A DNA stretch of 23,166 bases, taken from Plakobranchus ocellatus (Eukaryota; Mollusca; Gastropoda; Plakobranchidae). Positions 19,649 to 23,166 of the stretch are shown one piece after another. How positions within the stretch are numbered: the first letter of the stretch is position 1; every line of letters begins with the position of its first letter. Location of the stretch: assembly GCA_019648995.1 (NCBI GenBank), contig BLXT01000977.1:579896-603061 (forward strand), written 5' to 3'. The translations under genes were made by a program, and so were the position numbers. Below the pieces are notes generated by a model that saw only the letters and a list, made by a program, of their open reading frames with translations, searched no databases and was not told the DNA's origin.

Positions 19649-20284
19649 ATAAAAAAAAATTATTTTCTTTACATTAAAACTCACCAACAAAAGCTCAGAA
19701 GGAAAATAAAAAAGCACTGCAGAGTCATTTTTTTTAAGCCAAAATCACATCAACTTTATCTTTGATGAAAACTGGGAATATTAAAAAATGAGTCAGAGAA
19801 ACTAAACATTTTGATAAATGATGATTCATCCCAGCTCTATAGTGATACAATGTTTTGTTGCTAATCTTACAACTGCCTTATTATTATAAATTCTGGCTAA
19901 AATCCTTTTAAAAAGCAACAGAAACTTTGATAAAATTCTTAATTGAAAGCTATTGAACTTTAGAACTTTCTGTGTGAAAAATATATATTGTGACTTACAA
20001 GACACAAATAGTAAAGTTGAATATTCCAGATTGGTAACAAACATTGTATTACTATAGAGCATGGATGAATCATTCTTTATCAAAATGTTTTTATTTATAA
20101 ACAATTTGACAATATATTGATTGAATGGAGGAACAGAGGTATTCCATTGAGACATTATAACATTATCAAAAACATTGAAAACATTAAATAAAAAAAACTC
20201 AACTTTAGCGAAATCAAGTTTTCAAGGAGTTCTGAAGTAAAAATATTTTCAATCATTCTAATTTTTCTAAATGATAAGATTTGA
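19649..20284. other. AT-rich sequence, no gene recognised
   Basis: A 109-codon open frame runs on the minus strand (20155-19826), but it is rich in F, L, I, N and K as expected of random AT-rich DNA. It has no recognisable motif, so I do not call it a gene. Confidence 0.5.
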
Positions 20285-20340
20285 GAGTCTAGAATCTAAA
20301 TCTAGATCTAGATCTAGGTGTTCTAAGATAGATCTAGTTC
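20285..20340. repeat. CTAGATCTAG-type repeat cluster
   Basis: Overlapping TCTAGA, AGATCT and CTAGATCTAG words are packed here. A second cluster lies at about 20688-20723, and TCTAGACTCTAG is at about 20492-20503. These palindromic words read the same on both strands. Confidence 0.7.
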
Positions 20341-21007
20341 AAGCGAGTTTAATGAAAATTGTACTTGAGTTGGAGCCAAAACTTTTTTTTTTTTAATCAT
20401 GCATTGCTGCTTACATTAGAACCAAGTGCACCTCGATTGCTCTTTAGAACTCTTTGAGAGCAGTACTGCTGGTCGTTATTTATTTGATATTCTAGACTCT
20501 AGCAGTCTCTTTAGCTTTAGCAAGACTTCCGAATATACACACACACAAAAAAAGAAATAATCAGATTGATGTTAGACTGCTTTTCAACGAGTCATATCAC
20601 TGACTAACTATTAGGCTTAAATAACGCGATAGGGGACAAGTTCATTTTGCATTTCAAAAGTCATCATTAGTATGCAGCTTATCGACAAGATCTAGCCTCT
20701 ATAGCCAGGCCTAGATCTAGTTCACTTTCTTAGCTCCACATGATTCTCATGGTCACATGATTTTGATATTTTTAAAGATGTGCAAGATGACCTCTCAGAA
20801 TAATTGGGTCGAACTTAGATAAACAGAAGAGCAATTATAACTGAACTAGGAAGGTAAAGAAGAAGAAAACAGTCGTAAATTAAAAATTGAAAAACAAAGT
20901 GGAAAAACGGCAAAAGTGTATTCATACGTTTCACTTTATTGCAAAGCTTTTTCAGTGAAGCACCAAAATAAAAGGGGATGACATACAACTAAAATATAAA
21001 AAATAGC
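20341..21007. other. Sequence between repeats, no gene recognised
   Basis: Slightly less AT-rich than its surroundings. A 36-codon hydrophobic frame (20925-20815, minus) starts MNTLLPFFHF, but it lacks a usable splice donor or homology. Confidence 0.4.
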
Positions 21008-21030
21008 TATATATATATATATATATATAT
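21008..21030 (+). repeat. (TA)n microsatellite
   Basis: An uninterrupted TA dinucleotide run of 23 bp. Confidence 0.97.
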
Positions 21031-21054
21031 TTAGATGTCTAGTTATGTTGTTTG

Positions 21055-21128
21055 CACACACATATACACACACAAACTTTTACACACACACATACACACA
21101 CACACATATATATATATATATTTATATA
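21055..21128 (+). repeat. Compound (CA)n/(TA)n microsatellite
   Basis: Alternating CA runs with small interruptions pass into a TA run. The open frame across it is repetitive His/Thr/Tyr and not a gene. Confidence 0.95.
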
Positions 21129-21192
21129 TGTCTTGTTATAAGCTCATCCAAATATATAGCCACGCTATGCATAGGCCTATACACTCATGCAT

Positions 21193-21300
21193 TTTTATGT
21201 AGACCTATAACTATCCATTCGTACAAAATGTGCAAGTACTTAAAAGTTTTATGTAGACCTATAACTATCCATTCGTACAAAATGTGCAAGTACTTAAAAA
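21193..21300 (+). repeat. 54-bp tandem duplication
   Basis: The unit begins TTTTATGTAGACCTATAACT and occurs at 21193 and 21247, apparently identical over the unit. As at 5407, the copies have not diverged, so the duplication is recent. Confidence 0.92.
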
Positions 21301-21569
21301 CACAAAGAAGGGCCTACTGTATTACAATATATAAGTCTATACATAAATGGTTACAGAATATTTTGACATTCAATTCATAAATACATGTATCTATACATAA
21401 AAAATAGGCTACGGATAGCAGCACATTCAAGCGAAAGGCACAGAAATATTTAACGATAGCGTAAAGAATAGTTCTATCTTATTTCTTGGGCCCGTACTTA
21501 TCTAAATTAATTTACATTTATGAATAATTATCTAAAAATAAAAAAAGCCTTCTCAACTCTCAACTCAGA
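21301..21569. other. Short AT-rich spacer, nothing recognised
   Basis: No coding or repeat structure seen between the 54-bp duplication and the LINE relic. Confidence 0.4.
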
Positions 21570-23050
21570 ACCAAGGGGCTGCAGATGCGGCGATATTTCT
21601 CAATCTCGCCCTTTGTCATCAGCTACAGGCATTACGTCGAGTTTGTGGAGTCCAGTCTTCATATTTTTCCATTTTGTACATACTTGGTCGTTTTAGGCAG
21701 TCTTTAAAGTCGTCTGTTGTGTCCAATCACAAACTTTACGTCTGTTCACAGTTGACAGGAGATTTTCCGTTGGTCCAGGAAAGCCTGCTCGTCACGTATA
21801 CATTGGTTCCGTCATATGTCCAGGAGTTCAGAGGGTGCTTTCTCATGCATTTGTTTTCAAAAGACTGAATTTTTCTTTCGGAGCAACAGAGAGCGTATCG
21901 AAACCATGGCGCTTTGACTTTGTACAATTTGAGCAATGTTAAGAGATAGATTTTGATCTTGTACATCTAGTTTAGTCTGGTAATGGCGGAAGTGGTGGGG
22001 CCAAAACTCCAGTGCGTGCTCGTATTTCTGCTGTGCAGTTCCCTTCATTAATTAGGACTGCTATTAGCTGTTTGGATTGAATTTTTCAACATCCTCCGGA
22101 TGCCATTCATTCATCATAGATTAGAAATATTGACATGGTCGTGCTTCTACTGTTCACCATAGCGTTGTACCTTCTCATGGCTGACTTTTCACTCTGTGAG
22201 CTTCGGCTCTTATTGTCCCTACCAGTAGATCGATATCACAGGCACACTCTTCCGCCTCCTATGGAGATGGATGTCTCATAGTTTTCCAGTGCTTCCTACA
22301 TTATCCTTTGTTAGAGTAAATTGAACAACACAGGAGAGAGGATACAGCCATGTCTGACACCCACTGTTGTTCTCAAGAATTCTCTTAGTCGAACGTTAAG
22401 AAGCACCGCACTGTTGGAGTCCCTGTATAAAGCCTCTGCGAAGCTCACGATGTCTCCCGCGATCCTGTGACCTCTCAGCACCTGCCATTGTCCATCATGC
22501 CAGACATTTTAGAATGCGTTTTTTAAGTCAATAAATTTGTGCAACAAGTTGTCGATGAGTGCTCTATTGAATATCTGCTTAACGATACTTCTTTCTTGCC
22601 TGAAACAATAATGATCATACCTACATGATATGTGAGACTTACGTTACTGTAGTTCTGGCACTGTCTAAGCTTTCCCTTATTTGGCAGGAGCTTTACCAGG
22701 GATTGAGTTCATTGCTCTGGCTATCTCTTCTCATCGAGTATTTTCTGTGATTTTGGACGACTTTAGTGTACTCCTTACTCTCGCGTCGTAATATTTCTGC
22801 AGGAGCATAGCCTCCACATGATGATTTTCCCTCTTTCAAACTTTGCATTGCTTGTCTTACCTCTTCTTCCAAGACAGGTAGACAGTGTTCAGCTGGAACT
22901 GCAGCTTTCTTTAACATGGAGTTGACTGAATGGAAGTGGTGGATATATATGCCACTACAGTATTATGTCCATATTTTGAGGACTTTTTCACTGCCATTCT
23001 TGCTTGGCCGAAATGGTTAAAATCCTTAAATGTTGTTCCCTCTGCTCTTA
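21570..23050 (-). mobile_element. Decayed LINE (non-LTR) reverse-transcriptase relic
   Basis: Minus-strand fragments follow the order of a LINE reverse transcriptase. They are VLEEEVRQAMQSLKEGKS with PAEIL (22890-22780), FIDLKNAF (about 22510-22535), a QWQVLRG block, NSAVLLN (about 22410) and GVRHGCILSPVLFNL (about 22325-22370). After these come CACDIDLLVG (about 22218-22248) and, downstream, RKIQSFENKCMRK (about 21835-21880). Motif C reads CACD where an active element has FADD, and many stops and frameshifts break it. The type is the one often annotated as craniofacial development protein 2-like or endonuclease-reverse transcriptase. The clade (RTE-like) is uncertain, and both ends are blurred. 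Confidence 0.85.
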
Positions 23051-23131
23051 ATTCCTTTGCACTTATCTTCTAACAAGTTTTCTGTTGGTTTCTTGATGAA
23101 TCAATCTAGCTATATCACTGTCGTTTCTTAA

Positions 23132-23166
<35 letters not shown>
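23132..23166 (+). repeat. (TAG)n microsatellite at the window edge
   Basis: TAG repeats run without interruption for at least 35 bp to the end of the window, so the true length is unknown. Confidence 0.97.

Noticed and set aside
19826..20155. 109-codon minus-strand ORF, one of the longest in the window
   Set aside because: Its composition (F, L, I, N, K, S) is what random AT-rich DNA gives. It has no motif, no homologue that I recognise and no splice support.
20815..20925. Hydrophobic 36-codon minus-strand ORF as the RNase T2 signal-peptide exon
   Set aside because: It ends in a stop, and no good GT donor in the right phase lies before it. The contiguous leader at 17121 is simpler.
21045..21380. 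111-codon plus-strand ORF
   Set aside because: It runs through CA/TA microsatellites and the 54-bp tandem duplication. The repeated peptide only reflects a period divisible by three.
1..23166. CRISPR arrays, operons, riboswitches, tRNA or rRNA genes
   Set aside because: None was seen. The sequence is eukaryotic, with spliced exons and transposon relics, and no tRNA cloverleaf or rRNA-like block was found by eye.

Overview
The window is AT-rich metazoan DNA (my estimate is about 30% G+C): long introns, many A/T homopolymers, microsatellites and decayed transposons. A mollusc, most likely a gastropod, is my inference. It rests on the style of the one recognised gene, a reverse-transcriptase type common in marine invertebrates, and clusters of CTAGATCTAG words. 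No sequence search was possible, so the species is not identified.

The one well-supported gene is a secreted acid ribonuclease of the RNase T2 family on the minus strand. Its coding exons run from 17121 down to 6542. Nine exons with GT donors and AG acceptors join to exactly 750 nt (249 codons plus stop). Both catalytic motifs (CAS I, WTIHGLW; CAS II, HEWTKHGTC) are intact. Three of the four conserved eukaryotic disulfides are kept. The first is missing because both of its cysteines are replaced.

Left flank (1-6340): AT-rich sequence with small tandem duplications, then a dead Ty3/Gypsy-type pol relic on the minus strand (about 2790-4345). A 793-bp element with ~56-bp inverted terminal repeats and an ATAT target duplication interrupts it (3418-4210). 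A perfect 73-bp tandem duplication lies at 5407-5551. A 178-bp TA-flanked, pogo/Tigger-like MITE lies at 6160-6337, immediately 3' of the RNase gene, and appears to supply its first AATAAA signal.

Gene body (6542-17121): eight introns of 455-3642 bp. Intron 1 holds a less AT-rich island of short ORFs (13736-14660) of unknown origin. Intron 3 has a long purine tract, and intron 5 has an assembly gap of Ns inside a T-run.

Right flank (17122-23166): no convincing host gene. It holds a possible hAT-like MITE (18018-18268), a 180-bp foldback element (19469-19648), CTAGATCTAG clusters, TA/CA microsatellites, a 54-bp tandem duplication and a minus-strand LINE reverse-transcriptase relic (about 21570-23050). 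A TAG microsatellite ends the window. I found no multi-gene system; the interest lies in the RNase T2 variant and in the transposon archaeology.
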